64,000 nucleotides of DNA from Pseudodesulfovibrio nedwellii (GTDB lineage: Bacteria > Desulfobacterota > Desulfovibrionia > Desulfovibrionales > Desulfovibrionaceae): positions 2,723,501 to 2,787,500 of the forward strand of contig NZ_AP026709.1 of NCBI RefSeq assembly GCF_027923765.1. The letters are read 5' to 3'. This document shows, in pieces, positions 17,345-25,776 of this stretch. The translations under genes were made by a program, and so were the position numbers. Position 1 is the first letter of the stretch. The number at the start of each line of letters is the position of its first letter. The notes beneath the pieces are model-generated. The model was given only the letters and a program-made list of their open reading frames with translations. It was not told where the DNA came from and did not search any database.

Positions 17345-17719
17345 ATGATCAGACCAGATTTCGAAAAAATGGACGGAATGATCCCGGCCATTGCACAGGA
17401 CGCCGAGACCGGCGAAGTCCTGATGATGGCCTATATGAATGAAGAAGCATGGGATAAAACCCTGGAAACTGGCGAGGCTCATTATTGGAGCCGCAGCCGT
17501 AAGACGCTATGGCATAAGGGCGGTACCTCGGGCCATACACAGAAGGTGAAGTCTATCCGCATTGATTGCGACGACGACACTTTGGTGCTTCTCATCGACC
17601 AGATCGGCGGCGCGGCTTGTCACATGGGCTACCGCTCCTGCTTTTTCCGTGAACTCAAAGACGGCGAAGTCAAAGAATGCTCCCCCGTCGTTTTCGACCC
17701 CAAAGAGGTATATAAATAA
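17345..17719 (+). CDS. hisI: Phosphoribosyl-AMP cyclohydrolase
   Basis: A 124-residue single-domain HisI (no HisE fusion) catalysing the third step of histidine synthesis. Conserved motifs are [27 protein letters not shown] and the zinc-binding [11 protein letters not shown] (Cys near 93 and 100). The stop codon overlaps the hisG ATG (TAATG), so the two are coupled. Other his genes are not in this window. Confidence 0.96.
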   Translation: MIRPDFEKMDGMIPAIAQDAETGEVLMMAYMNEEAWDKTLETGEAHYWSRSRKTLWHKGGTSGHTQKVKSIRIDCDDDTLVLLIDQIGGAACHMGYRSCFFRELKDGEVKECSPVVFDPKEVYK

Positions 17720-18597
17720 TGTCTGATCAATTTCTCCGACTCGGTGTTCCCAAAGGCTCTCTGCAAGACGCAACCTTGAAGCTGTTTAGAAAAGCTGGCT
17801 GGAATATCAAGCTGCACGATCGTAATTATTTCCCGGACATCGATGATGATCGTATCAAATGCTCACTTGCCCGTGCACAGGAAATGTCCATGTACGTCGA
17901 GAATGGTACTTTTGATGTCGGTTTGACCGGTATGGATTGGATCAAGGAAAACAAGTCTGATGTGGTTATCGTTGACGACTTGATTTATTCCAAGGTGTCC
18001 AATAGCAAAGCCCGCTGGGTGCTGTGCGTCAAGGGTGATTCCCCGTATAAGCGTCCTGAAGATCTGGATGGCAAGAAGATCTCCACGGAACTGGTTGGTT
18101 TCACCAAGGAATACTTTGCTTCCCAGAATATCAATGTGGACGTCTCTTTTTCCTGGGGCACCACCGAAGCCAAGGTCGTTGAAGACCTGTGTGACGGTAT
18201 TGTCGAGATCACAGAGACCGGCACCACCATCAAGGCCAATGGATTGCGTATCATCGCTGAGTTGATGCAGACCAATACGCAGCTCATTGCCAACAAGGAC
18301 GCATGGGAAGATCCCAAGAAGCGTAAGCTCATCAAGGAGATCAACCTGTTGTTGCAGGGTGCTCTCAAGGCCGAGAAAATGGTTGGTCTCAAGATGAACC
18401 TGCCCAAGGAAAAACTGGCTGATTTGAATGGTTCTTTGCCGTCCCTTAATTCTCCCACTGTGGCCGAGTTGCAGGATACCAATTGGCTGTCAGTTGAAAT
18501 CATGGTTGAAGAACAGGTGGTTCGTGATTTGATTCCTCGTCTCGTCGAGTTTGGGGCAGAGGGGATTATTGAATATCCTTTGAATAAGGTTATTTAA
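17719..18597 (+). CDS. hisG: ATP phosphoribosyltransferase, long form
   Basis: A 292-residue HisG_L, the first and feedback-regulated enzyme of histidine synthesis. Residues 1-~215 are the catalytic bilobal domain (RLGVPKGSLQDATL; PRP loop EITETGTTIKANGL), and ~215-292 form the ACT-like regulatory domain that binds histidine, so no HisZ partner is needed. It is followed by a strong terminator. Confidence 0.96.
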   Translation: MSDQFLRLGVPKGSLQDATLKLFRKAGWNIKLHDRNYFPDIDDDRIKCSLARAQEMSMYVENGTFDVGLTGMDWIKENKSDVVIVDDLIYSKVSNSKARWVLCVKGDSPYKRPEDLDGKKISTELVGFTKEYFASQNINVDVSFSWGTTEAKVVEDLCDGIVEITETGTTIKANGLRIIAELMQTNTQLIANKDAWEDPKKRKLIKEINLLLQGALKAEKMVGLKMNLPKEKLADLNGSLPSLNSPTVAELQDTNWLSVEIMVEEQVVRDLIPRLVEFGAEGIIEYPLNKVI

Positions 18598-18629
18598 CGA
18601 TAGATTTTGTTTTTTAAAATAAGAATGAA

Positions 18630-18668
18630 AATGCCGGAAGAAGCACTGCTTCTTCCGGCATTTTTTTG
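18630..18668 (+). terminator. Rho-independent terminator after hisG
   Basis: AATGCCGGAAGAAGC-ACT-GCTTCTTCCGGCATT is a perfect 14-15 bp stem followed by T7. Confidence 0.96.
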
Positions 18669-18711
18669 GTTTGCGTGCTTTCGTAATAAGGAAAGAGAAA
18701 AGAGGGACTTT

Positions 18712-19502
18712 TTTTGGGTGGGGGTTGCGTGCATCTGCAGTGAGGGTGTAAACGGAATTATTACAAAGGTTTCGCCTTTACGGCGACCTGCTTTTTTTGA
18801 GGCGAAAAAAAGGAGGCAAAAAACGCCTTTTCGTTGTGAACCTGATAACGGACCCAAGAGCCTGTACGCGACTTCACTGCCCGACAGGATTGTCTGTGGC
18901 ACAGACTCGGTCGGGCTACATTTCGCCGCGCGGGACAGGCTCTAAGGCCCGTTATCAATTGTCCGTCGTTGTAAGGTTTTTTTGGGTGTAGGTGTTTATT
19001 TTTGATTTTAGGTTCTTTGTTAATCATCAATTTTTTTGGGTTTTCTATGTCGGCGAGATGAGTTTATTTTTATCATAGGTACTTATTTAAATTTCAAGTT
19101 CTTCGTTATCCATAAAGGGCCTTGGGGTGCTTCAGCACCCCAACAGCGCTCTCCTTCCGAAGACGATTTCTTTCCCGCCCAACCAGACGAAGACGGGACT
19201 TAGCCCTTGATCGGCGGCTTAGAAACTGACCAATCGAAGGAGGCGGCTTTCGTCAGGGGATGTGGTAATTTGTCTTAAACTGAAGTCTCACGGGAGAGGT
19301 AGGGCTTATACTTTTGACAGGGTGGAGCCGACTCGATTGGATCAGATTCTTGCCGCCAATCATGGGGGCGGCCAAGCTAGCGCAAGCGACCTTTTTTGCT
19401 CCTTTTTTGGGCGCTGCCAAAAAAGAAGGCCCGCCCGGCAGGGCATGGAAAGCCTTGGGTGCTTCAGCACCCAACAATGACTCTCGCCGAAGGCGCATTT
19501 TC
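18712..19502 (+). repeat. Long non-coding dispersed repeat, copy 1
   Basis: This ~790-bp stretch matches 60528-61290 in inverted orientation over its full length, with substitutions and indels but the same order of blocks: the GGTTTCGCCTTTA block, the large hairpin at 18857-18943, GCTCTTCGTTATCCATAAA, the GGGGTGCTTCAGCACCCC hairpin, GACCAATCGAAGGAGGCGGC, GGTGGAGCCGACTCGATTGG and a final GGGTGCTTCAGCACCC hairpin. No conserved reading frame survives the indels, so it is non-coding. It fills the 914-base gap between hisG and terC. Confidence 0.88.
18857..18943 (+). ncRNA. Strong ~87-nt hairpin inside the repeat (candidate structured RNA)
   Basis: Nested stems AGAGCCTGT/ACAGGCTCT, CCCGAC/GTCGGG and GTCTGT/ACAGAC make one long hairpin. 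The second copy (61051-61137) keeps all three stems while loop bases differ, pointing to selection on structure or to a palindromic element. There is no independent evidence of transcription. Confidence 0.45.
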
Positions 19503-19511
19503 AATTCTTCA

Positions 19512-20243
19512 TCAGCTGCCTGAAAGCGCAGCCTTCCTTCTCTTCTTCATCTTCAAATTCAAGAATTCCACAAACAACGAAAAAGCCATGGCAAAATAAA
19601 TATACCCACGATCAATATGTTTATGCATGCCTTCGGCCATAAGGAAAATACCAACCAACAGCAGGAAGGAAAAAGCAAGCATCTGTACTGTCGGGTGATT
19701 GGACACGAACTCACTGACCGGCCCGGCAAACAACAGCATCACAATCACCGCAATAACGATTGCAGCAACCATAACGCCAATATGCTGGGCCATACCCACG
19801 GCAGTAATAACCGAGTCGAGCGAAAAAACGAGATCAAGCAGAAGTATTTGGATAATTGCGCTAGTGTATGAATACTGCGAGCGAACATGTCCTTCCTCAA
19901 ATCCTGGCCCTTCCAATTTATCGTGTATTTCATGCGTCGCTTTTGCCAGCAGAAAAAGTCCACCTGTCAGCAACACTACGTCTCGGCCGGATACAATCTG
20001 TTCGAATACGGTGAACAATGGTGCGGTCAATCCCATGATCGCAGAGATGGCAAGCAGAAGCGCGATGCGAGTAAACATGGCCAACCCGATGCCGAGCCGT
20101 CGGGCGGCATTTCTCGATGCCTCGGGCAATTTGTTGGTGACAACCACGACAAACACTATGTTATCAATGCCGAGCACGATTTCCAGACCGGCCAGCGTGA
20201 TCAGAGCGATAAGGTTTTCCAGCGTCCATAATCCTTCAATCAT
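19512..20243 (-). CDS. TerC-family integral membrane protein
   Basis: 243 residues with seven to eight membrane helices and the family motifs GLEIVLGIDNIVFV (helix 1) and LDLVFSLDSVITAVG, whose acidic residues inside membrane helices are characteristic of TerC/Alx proteins. These are linked with metal (mainly Mn2+) export and with metallation of exoenzymes. The C-terminus is basic (KMKKRRKAA). It stands alone, beside the long non-coding repeat. Confidence 0.9.
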   Translation of the reverse strand: MIEGLWTLENLIALITLAGLEIVLGIDNIVFVVVVTNKLPEASRNAARRLGIGLAMFTRIALLLAISAIMGLTAPLFTVFEQIVSGRDVVLLTGGLFLLAKATHEIHDKLEGPGFEEGHVRSQYSYTSAIIQILLLDLVFSLDSVITAVGMAQHIGVMVAAIVIAVIVMLLFAGPVSEFVSNHPTVQMLAFSFLLLVGIFLMAEGMHKHIDRGYIYFAMAFSLFVEFLNLKMKKRRKAALSGS

Positions 20244-20327
20244 ATCTTCTCCTCGTCAGTATCTACCGGGTGTGTGGACGTTTTCATCAGTTCGATGGAT
20301 GGAATATGGGTAAAAGTTGGCTGCACA

Positions 20328-20939
20328 TTAACATTCAACACGGTAGATACCCGCCCATCCGTTAAGATTATTTCGAATCAGTCGACCATTTATTCCGATG
20401 TGTCGAAAAAATTCGTTCATACATCCAGCCGCCATATATTCATGGAAAAGTTGATGATGTTCCTTGCCTGCAATTCGTTCCACCAGACGGATGATCCAAC
20501 CGGTCCACACTGCGCTGTCAGCAGGCGGGGCAAGGTAATCGGCAATGATGAGGCATCCTCCTGGGCGTACGACACGGCGAGCTTCTGTCACTATGGCGAC
20601 ACCGAGAACCTGTGGCTTTTCATGGAGGGCAAAACTGATGGTTGCAGCGTTGAAAGTGTTGTCGGGAAAGGAAAGATTTGTGGCGTCGCCATGAATGAAC
20701 GTGGCGTTCGGCCGTTTTTTGCGAGCCACATCAAGCATGGTCCGGGAAATGTCTACTCCGGTGGTATTTATTCCAGAAGACGCCGCTATTCCGGCAAGCA
20801 TCCCTGTGCCGCAACAGAGGTCCACCATGCAATCAACCTTTGCGAGTAACAGCGCATCAACTATTGCGGTGTGAATGGGACGTAGAGCGGGACCGACAAT
20901 CGGGTCGTACAGCCTGGCTGTGCATCCGTATTCATCCAT
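20328..20939 (-). CDS. Class I SAM-dependent methyltransferase (UbiE-like)
   Basis: 203 residues. SAM-binding motif I is VDLCCGTGMLAG (~residue 38), followed by an acidic TTGVDIS strand and NAATISFALHEKP. The pattern is that of the Methyltransf_11/25 group, but the substrate is not recognisable. It begins 5 bases after the stop of the solute-binding protein gene, forming a two-gene unit. Confidence 0.82.
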   Translation of the reverse strand: MDEYGCTARLYDPIVGPALRPIHTAIVDALLLAKVDCMVDLCCGTGMLAGIAASSGINTTGVDISRTMLDVARKKRPNATFIHGDATNLSFPDNTFNAATISFALHEKPQVLGVAIVTEARRVVRPGGCLIIADYLAPPADSAVWTGWIIRLVERIAGKEHHQLFHEYMAAGCMNEFFRHIGINGRLIRNNLNGWAGIYRVEC

Positions 20940-20944
20940 GGGTA

Positions 20945-21763
20945 TTACCTGGCGTTTGCCTTGATCAATTTTTCAATACTTTCTTCGGTGACTCCGTGTG
21001 CTCGCAGGATATCCTGAAGCTCTCCGGTGGCGATCATTTCTGGTATCCGACGGTCGTAGATATCACGAAACTTGCGGCCTTCATCCGTGGGGGCGAATAT
21101 TGGATGGGATTTCATGCTTGCAATATAGGTGATGTCAAATTCCGTGGATGGGAGCTTGGCTTCGAATATGGCCTCTTTGAGCAGCGTTTCGTCATCGATA
21201 ACATAATCAATGTGTCCCCTGTCGAGCATCTGAATGGCGGAACTCAGGTCATAGGCCTGCCGAGGTTTGAATTTAACCGGAAACAAATGATCCATTTCGT
21301 ATCCATGCAGATACGCGACTTTTTTCCCGGCCAAGGATTGTATCCCTTTGAATGTGTGTGTTTGAAGATAAACCGCCGCCAGATCATAAATGATAATAGC
21401 CTGCTTGCTCTGCAAAACTTTTTGGCGGGTGTCCTCAATGTCCAAGGTACAGTGGATGGTCCCGGAAAGAAGCTCGTCGATTGCGCGGTTGTACGGCAAT
21501 TCCTGGTGAACAAGTTCATAGCCTTCTGTCTCGTATACGCGGATAAGTATGTCAGTGATCAGTCCCGTGTTTCCTTTTCTGACGGCACTACCGATGTATG
21601 GCATGCCGAAAATACAGGTTTTTGGAGCCTGCCATTCCGGGTAACCGGCTGCAAAGGACGTTGGGGGTATGACCGCCGTCAGAAGCAAGGTTATACATAC
21701 GATTGTAATTATATTTCTTTTCACCTTTTCACTATTGGATAATTTGGCGTTGATGGCAACCAA
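20945..21763 (-). CDS. Periplasmic solute-binding protein, family 3-like
   Basis: 272 residues with an N-terminal signal segment (NIITIVCITLLLTAVIPPTSFA). The mature part resembles family 3 bacterial solute-binding proteins: GLITDILIRVYETEGYELVHQELPYNRAIDELLSG and the interdomain AGKKVAYLHGYEMD. No permease or ATPase is nearby, so it may be an orphan sensor-type binding protein rather than part of a transporter. Several start codons are possible; the leader before the signal is unusually long (~17 residues). Confidence 0.8.
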   Translation of the reverse strand: MVAINAKLSNSEKVKRNIITIVCITLLLTAVIPPTSFAAGYPEWQAPKTCIFGMPYIGSAVRKGNTGLITDILIRVYETEGYELVHQELPYNRAIDELLSGTIHCTLDIEDTRQKVLQSKQAIIIYDLAAVYLQTHTFKGIQSLAGKKVAYLHGYEMDHLFPVKFKPRQAYDLSSAIQMLDRGHIDYVIDDETLLKEAIFEAKLPSTEFDITYIASMKSHPIFAPTDEGRKFRDIYDRRIPEMIATGELQDILRAHGVTEESIEKLIKANAR

Positions 21764-21837
21764 AAAGGGGGAAGCTCATCCGCTCAGTTGGCAGCTAATT
21801 GATTAGCATGGTATGTCTACCTCAAAGAGGGGAAAAC

Positions 21838-22488
21838 ATGAAATTTTCTGGCGTGAATTTGCTTGATGAATTGGAACGTCCCGAATTGGCTGAACTCCGG
21901 GCTGTGTTTAATGAACGTTCTTTTTTCAAAGGCAATGTCATTTTTCGGCCTGATGAACCGGAGAACAGAGTCTTCGTCATCGCCAAGGGACGCGTCCGAG
22001 TCTATCTGGCTTATGAGGATAAGGAATTTACTTTAGCCATTCTTGGCCCTGGGGATTTGTATTCGACCCATGCAGGGTGTTTTATTCAGGCCTTCGAGGA
22101 TGCCACATTGCTGGCTGCCGATGTTCAGTCCGTAAAACGGTGGATGGCCGAAGTGCCACTCTTTACGCGAACCATGGTCCGGGTTCTCGGCCATATTTTG
22201 CAGAATTCATTTTCTATTATTGGTGGCCTAGCTTTTAAGGATATTTATAATCGCCTTATGGAGTACATCCTTCGCGAAGTTCGTGACACAGGAGTGCCTG
22301 AAGATGGTGGCCTTGTGCTTAAATTTGATTTGACCATTGAGCAACTCGCGCAGCTCATGGGAGCTTCCCGACAGACTGTTTCTACGTTGCTCAACGATAT
22401 GGAGCGTGCTGGTCTCATGGAAAAACGTGGGCGCGGAGAGTATCTCATCCCAGATGTGGATGCGTTGGAACGAGCTGTCGGCGAGTGA
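21838..22488 (+). CDS. cooA: CooA-type CO-sensing CRP/FNR regulator
   Basis: 216 residues: an N-terminal cyclic-nucleotide-like sensor domain, a long dimer helix and a C-terminal helix-turn-helix (LTIEQLAQLMGASRQTVSTLLNDMERAG). His78 in LYSTHAGCF aligns with the heme ligand His77 of Rhodospirillum CooA; the neighbouring Cys ligand of that protein is Ser here, as in other CooA homologues. It should bind heme and activate CO dehydrogenase genes in response to CO. Its location directly upstream of cooS and a matching operator support this. The ATG follows AAAGAGGGG. Confidence 0.88.
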   Translation: MKFSGVNLLDELERPELAELRAVFNERSFFKGNVIFRPDEPENRVFVIAKGRVRVYLAYEDKEFTLAILGPGDLYSTHAGCFIQAFEDATLLAADVQSVKRWMAEVPLFTRTMVRVLGHILQNSFSIIGGLAFKDIYNRLMEYILREVRDTGVPEDGGLVLKFDLTIEQLAQLMGASRQTVSTLLNDMERAGLMEKRGRGEYLIPDVDALERAVGE

Positions 22489-22518
22489 TTGTTTTAAACA
22501 AGAAATAATCTTAAAATT

Positions 22519-22553
22519 AGCCTGGATATGAAAAATCCGGGTTATTTTTTTGT
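22519..22553 (+). terminator. Rho-independent terminator after cooA
   Basis: GCCTGGAT-atgaaaa-ATCCGGGT with a following T-run ends cooA before the separate cooS promoter. Confidence 0.75.
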
Positions 22554-22568
22554 CTTTTTCATCTCATT

Positions 22569-22611
22569 TGTCGGCTATCTGACATACACAGGTATTGGAG
22601 CGGTGTATTCT
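22569..22611 (+). promoter_or_regulatory. CooA operator and cooS promoter
   Basis: TGTCGGCTATCTGACA (22569-22584), read on the other strand, is TGTCA-N6-CGACA, the CooA consensus. A -10-like TATTCT lies at 22606-22611; with a start near 22618 the operator centre is ~41.5 bases upstream, the class II activation position used by CooA. A direct role in CO-dependent cooS expression is inferred. Confidence 0.72.
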
Positions 22612-22693
22612 CCCAATCAGAATAGGGTTTTCTTTGTGTAATCCTCCGTACGGGGCGTGGCTGCCGTTCGGGAAACCAGGGAAGGAGAAATGT

Positions 22694-24571
22694 ATGGCTA
22701 AAGAACCGAGACCTATTGACGAACTGACTATTTGGGACGACGCGAAAGCAATGCTCAAAAAGGCCAGAAGGGAAGGCGTTGAAACTGTCCATGATCGTTT
22801 GGATCAGCAAACGCCTCATTGCAAATTTTGTGAACTTGGTACCACTTGTCGCAACTGTACCATGGGGCCGTGTCGCGTCAGCGAAAAGCGTCCCCGTGGA
22901 GTGTGTGGCGCAGATGCTGATGTTATCGTTGCCCGTAACTTTGGCCGGTTTGTGACGGGTGGCGCAGCTGGCCATTCCGATCATGGCCGTGATCTCATCG
23001 AGGTACTGGAGGCCATTGTCGAGGGCGAGGCTCCTGACTACAAGATTACCGATGAAGGCAAGCTGTTCAGGTTGGCCGGTGAAGTCGGTATTGAGACTGA
23101 AGGTCGTGAACTCATGGCCGTGGCTGAGGATCTCATGGAATGTTTCTTTGCCGATTTTGGCTCTCGCAAGAAATCTGTTTCGCTGCTGTCTCGTGTACCG
23201 GAAGTCCGCAAGGAAAAATGGGCAAAGCTCGGCATGACTCCGCGCGGTGTTGACCGTGAAATTGCCGAGATGATGCACCGCACTCATATGGGCTGCGACA
23301 ACGATGCACCGAACACGCTTATTCACGCTGCCCGAACTGCTCTGGCTGATGGCTGGGGTGGTTCTATGATCGGAACCGAGCTTTCTGATGTTATCTTCGG
23401 CACACCCACTCCCAAGATGTCCACGGCTAATCTCGCGGTCATCAAGGAAGACAAGGTCAACCTGCTCGTTCATGGTCATAACCCAGTCGTCTCCGAGATG
23501 ATTTTGGCCGCAGCACGTGAGCCGGAAATGGTGGCGCGTGCCAAAGAACTTGGTGCTACTGGTATTAATGTGGCCGGTCTTTGTTGTACCGGTAACGAGC
23601 TGCTCATGCGTCAGGGTATCCCCATGGCGGGCAATCATCTCATGACCGAGTTGGCGATTATCACCGGGGCTGTCGAGGCCGTTGTGGTAGACTACCAGTG
23701 TATTATGCCGAGTCTTGTACAGATATCCGGCTGCTATCACACCAAATTCATCGATACGGCCAACAAGGCGCGTTTCACTGGTGCCATTCATTTTGATTTC
23801 CAGCCGCGTACGGCCATGAAGCAGGCGCGGGAAATCGTGTCCATCGCTATTGAGGCCTTTGCCGAGCGCGATGCTGGGCGCGTGGAAATTCCCGGAGAAC
23901 CCATCGAAATCATGACTGGATTTTCCAACGAAGCCGTGATTGAAGCCTTGGGCGGCACCCTCGATCCGTTGGTCAAAGCCATTGCCGATGGCGATATTCG
24001 TGGTGCGGTGGGTATTGTTGGTTGCAACAATCCCAAGATCAAGCACGACTCCCTCAACGTCGGACTGACCAAGGAACTGATCAAGAAGGATATCCTCGTC
24101 ATCGTCACAGGATGTGTCACCACGGCCGCAGGCAAGGCTGGTCTTCTTGTGCCAGAAGCCATCGAGATGGCTGGTCCCGGTCTGAAGAAAATCTGTGGTG
24201 CGCTCGGTATTCCACCGGTTCTGCATTACGGTTCCTGTGTGGATAATTCCCGTATCATTCAATTGTGCGCTGCTTTGGCCAATGAGCTGGGTGTGGACAT
24301 CTCTGATTTGCCCGTGGGTGCATCGTCGCCTGAATGGTATTCGGAAAAGGCTGCTGCCATTGGTCTCTATGCTGTGGCATCAGGTATTTATACCCATCTT
24401 GGACATCCGCCGAATATCCTTGGTTCCGAAACCGTTACCAATCTGGCTGTGTCCGGTCTGGAAGATTTGGTTGGCGCGTCCTTCTTTATCGAACCCGATG
24501 CGGTTAAGACCGCCGAAATGTTCGATGAACGCATCAAAGCCAAGCGTAAAGGTCTTGGGTTGAGCGAATAA
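22694..24571 (+). CDS. cooS: Anaerobic carbon monoxide dehydrogenase catalytic subunit
   Basis: A 625-residue Ni-Fe-S CODH that interconverts CO and CO2 in the cytoplasm. The N-terminal Cys cluster CKFCELGTTCRNCTMGPC (Cys43, 46, 52, 55, 60) plus Cys71 provides the D and B [4Fe-4S] clusters; downstream GLCCTGNELLMRQG, VVDYQCIMP, GVVGCNN-type and TGCVTTAAGKAG segments hold C-cluster ligands. No acetyl-CoA synthase or energy-converting hydrogenase genes are nearby, so CO oxidation probably feeds electrons to a general ferredoxin. ATG 22694 follows GGAG; the frame is open upstream but without a site. Confidence 0.96.
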   Translation: MAKEPRPIDELTIWDDAKAMLKKARREGVETVHDRLDQQTPHCKFCELGTTCRNCTMGPCRVSEKRPRGVCGADADVIVARNFGRFVTGGAAGHSDHGRDLIEVLEAIVEGEAPDYKITDEGKLFRLAGEVGIETEGRELMAVAEDLMECFFADFGSRKKSVSLLSRVPEVRKEKWAKLGMTPRGVDREIAEMMHRTHMGCDNDAPNTLIHAARTALADGWGGSMIGTELSDVIFGTPTPKMSTANLAVIKEDKVNLLVHGHNPVVSEMILAAAREPEMVARAKELGATGINVAGLCCTGNELLMRQGIPMAGNHLMTELAIITGAVEAVVVDYQCIMPSLVQISGCYHTKFIDTANKARFTGAIHFDFQPRTAMKQAREIVSIAIEAFAERDAGRVEIPGEPIEIMTGFSNEAVIEALGGTLDPLVKAIADGDIRGAVGIVGCNNPKIKHDSLNVGLTKELIKKDILVIVTGCVTTAAGKAGLLVPEAIEMAGPGLKKICGALGIPPVLHYGSCVDNSRIIQLCAALANELGVDISDLPVGASSPEWYSEKAAAIGLYAVASGIYTHLGHPPNILGSETVTNLAVSGLEDLVGASFFIEPDAVKTAEMFDERIKAKRKGLGLSE

Positions 24572-24853
24572 GAATGCCTCCGGCGGCCGGGGGAAGGGGA
24601 GAAGTAAACCCTTTGAAAAGGGTTCTCCCTCTCCCCTTTCACCGGACCCCCATCCTCTTTCCTTTCCTAAACTTTTTGTGCGCCTGCGGCGAGGGTTAGG
24701 AGAGCGAAAAGGTGAGGTGTGAATTTCCATTGGTGCAAAATTGCATAGAGTTAAAAGAGTCGTATTTTCGTGATACCCCGCGAAGCGCGACAAAAAGTTT
24801 AGGAGATTCTTAAGAACCTTTTCCAAAAGGTTCTTAAGCCGCCGGAGGCACAT
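24571..24853 (+). repeat. Desulfovibrio-type intergenic repeat between cooS and cooC
   Basis: The gap holds CCTCCGGCGGCCGGGGGAAG, an AACCCTTT/AAAGGGTT hairpin inside a GGGGAG/CTCCCC stem, GGACCCCCATCC and CCTAAACTTTTTGTG, then a perfect 14-bp inverted repeat CTTAAGAACCTTTT-CC-AAAAGGTTCTTAAG at 24810-24839. The first half matches 54537-54658 in the opposite orientation. It probably acts as a terminator or processing site between cooS and cooC. Confidence 0.8.
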
Positions 24854-24855
24854 TC

Positions 24856-25632
24856 ATGAAAATAGCATTTGCCGGGAAAGGTGGGGTTGGTAAAACCTCG
24901 TTGGCAGCGTGGACTGCCGACTGGCTGGCCCGGAACGGGAAGAATGTCTGGTTGGTGGATGCGGATACCGCGTTGTCGCTGGGGCAGGCCTCTGGCGTGG
25001 CGTTGGATCAGTTACCGCAGCCACTCATTCAGCGAGAGGATTTGGTGCGGGAACGTATTCATGCCGGGGGATTTCTGAATTTGAACCCGGACGTCGGAGA
25101 TCTGCCTGAAGAACTGGCCGTGGATGTGCCGTTGGGTGGAGAGCCGGTTGCCGGCATGGCACCGGGGCGCAAGCGGCTTCTCGTTATGGGTGCCGTGACC
25201 AATGCGGGCGGCGGTTGTGCCTGTGACGCCAATGCGTTGTTAAAGGCTTTGTTGGCGCATATTGTCATGGATCGGGACGAGTGGGTTTTGGTGGACATTG
25301 AAGCCGGTGTCGAACATCTGGGACGTGGAACCGTGACTCACGTGGATGGATTGGTGATTGTGTCCGAGCCGTCCATGAGGAGTCTGCAGACCGGTGCCGA
25401 GGTGGGGCGCATGGCTTCTGATCTCGGATTGACCAATCAGGCTTTGGTCCTCAATCGACACGCAGGTGGACAACCACCGGATTTGGACGGTTTGCCGGAG
25501 TGGTCGCTTTCCATTCCTCCACTTAATGGATTAGTGGGACGACAGATGACGGATGCCTCAGTTTTGTCATTGCCGGAAGTCGATCGTCTGGATGGATATA
25601 TTGAGGAGCTGCTTAGTCGTTTGAGTCCGTAG
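24856..25632 (+). CDS. cooC: CODH nickel-insertion ATPase CooC
   Basis: A 258-residue MinD/SIMIBI-class ATPase. The deviant Walker A is GKGGVGKTS (residues 7-15), the switch VDADT is near 35, and the metal-binding CxC pair is Cys121/Cys123 in GGCACDANAL, which binds Ni or Zn at the dimer interface. CooC uses ATP to load nickel into the C-cluster of CooS. It is separated from cooS by a 284-base repeat but belongs functionally to the same set. Confidence 0.94.
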   Translation: MKIAFAGKGGVGKTSLAAWTADWLARNGKNVWLVDADTALSLGQASGVALDQLPQPLIQREDLVRERIHAGGFLNLNPDVGDLPEELAVDVPLGGEPVAGMAPGRKRLLVMGAVTNAGGGCACDANALLKALLAHIVMDRDEWVLVDIEAGVEHLGRGTVTHVDGLVIVSEPSMRSLQTGAEVGRMASDLGLTNQALVLNRHAGGQPPDLDGLPEWSLSIPPLNGLVGRQMTDASVLSLPEVDRLDGYIEELLSRLSP

Positions 25633-25671
25633 TCCTCTGCGTGCCATAAATAGTTTTTTAACAACGCCGGA

Positions 25672-25698
25672 TGTGCTTTTATGCATGTCCGGTGTTTT
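25672..25698 (+). terminator. Rho-independent terminator after cooC
   Basis: AACGCCGGA and TCCGGTGTT form the stem, followed by TTTCTT. Confidence 0.8.
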
Positions 25699-25776
25699 CT
25701 TATTTAATAATTGAACACCTTGGTTTTTTTCTGCGATATTTGAAATTCGTCAAAGAACCTATGGAGTGTGCACTTG

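Noticed and set aside
20840-21742. 300-residue plus-strand frame across the methyltransferase and binding-protein genes
   Set aside because: It spans two convincing minus-strand genes with clear motifs and has no domain of its own.
22559-24262. 567-residue open frame opposite cooS
   Set aside because: Antisense shadow of a strongly coding cooS frame; low-complexity His/Thr-rich sequence with no family.
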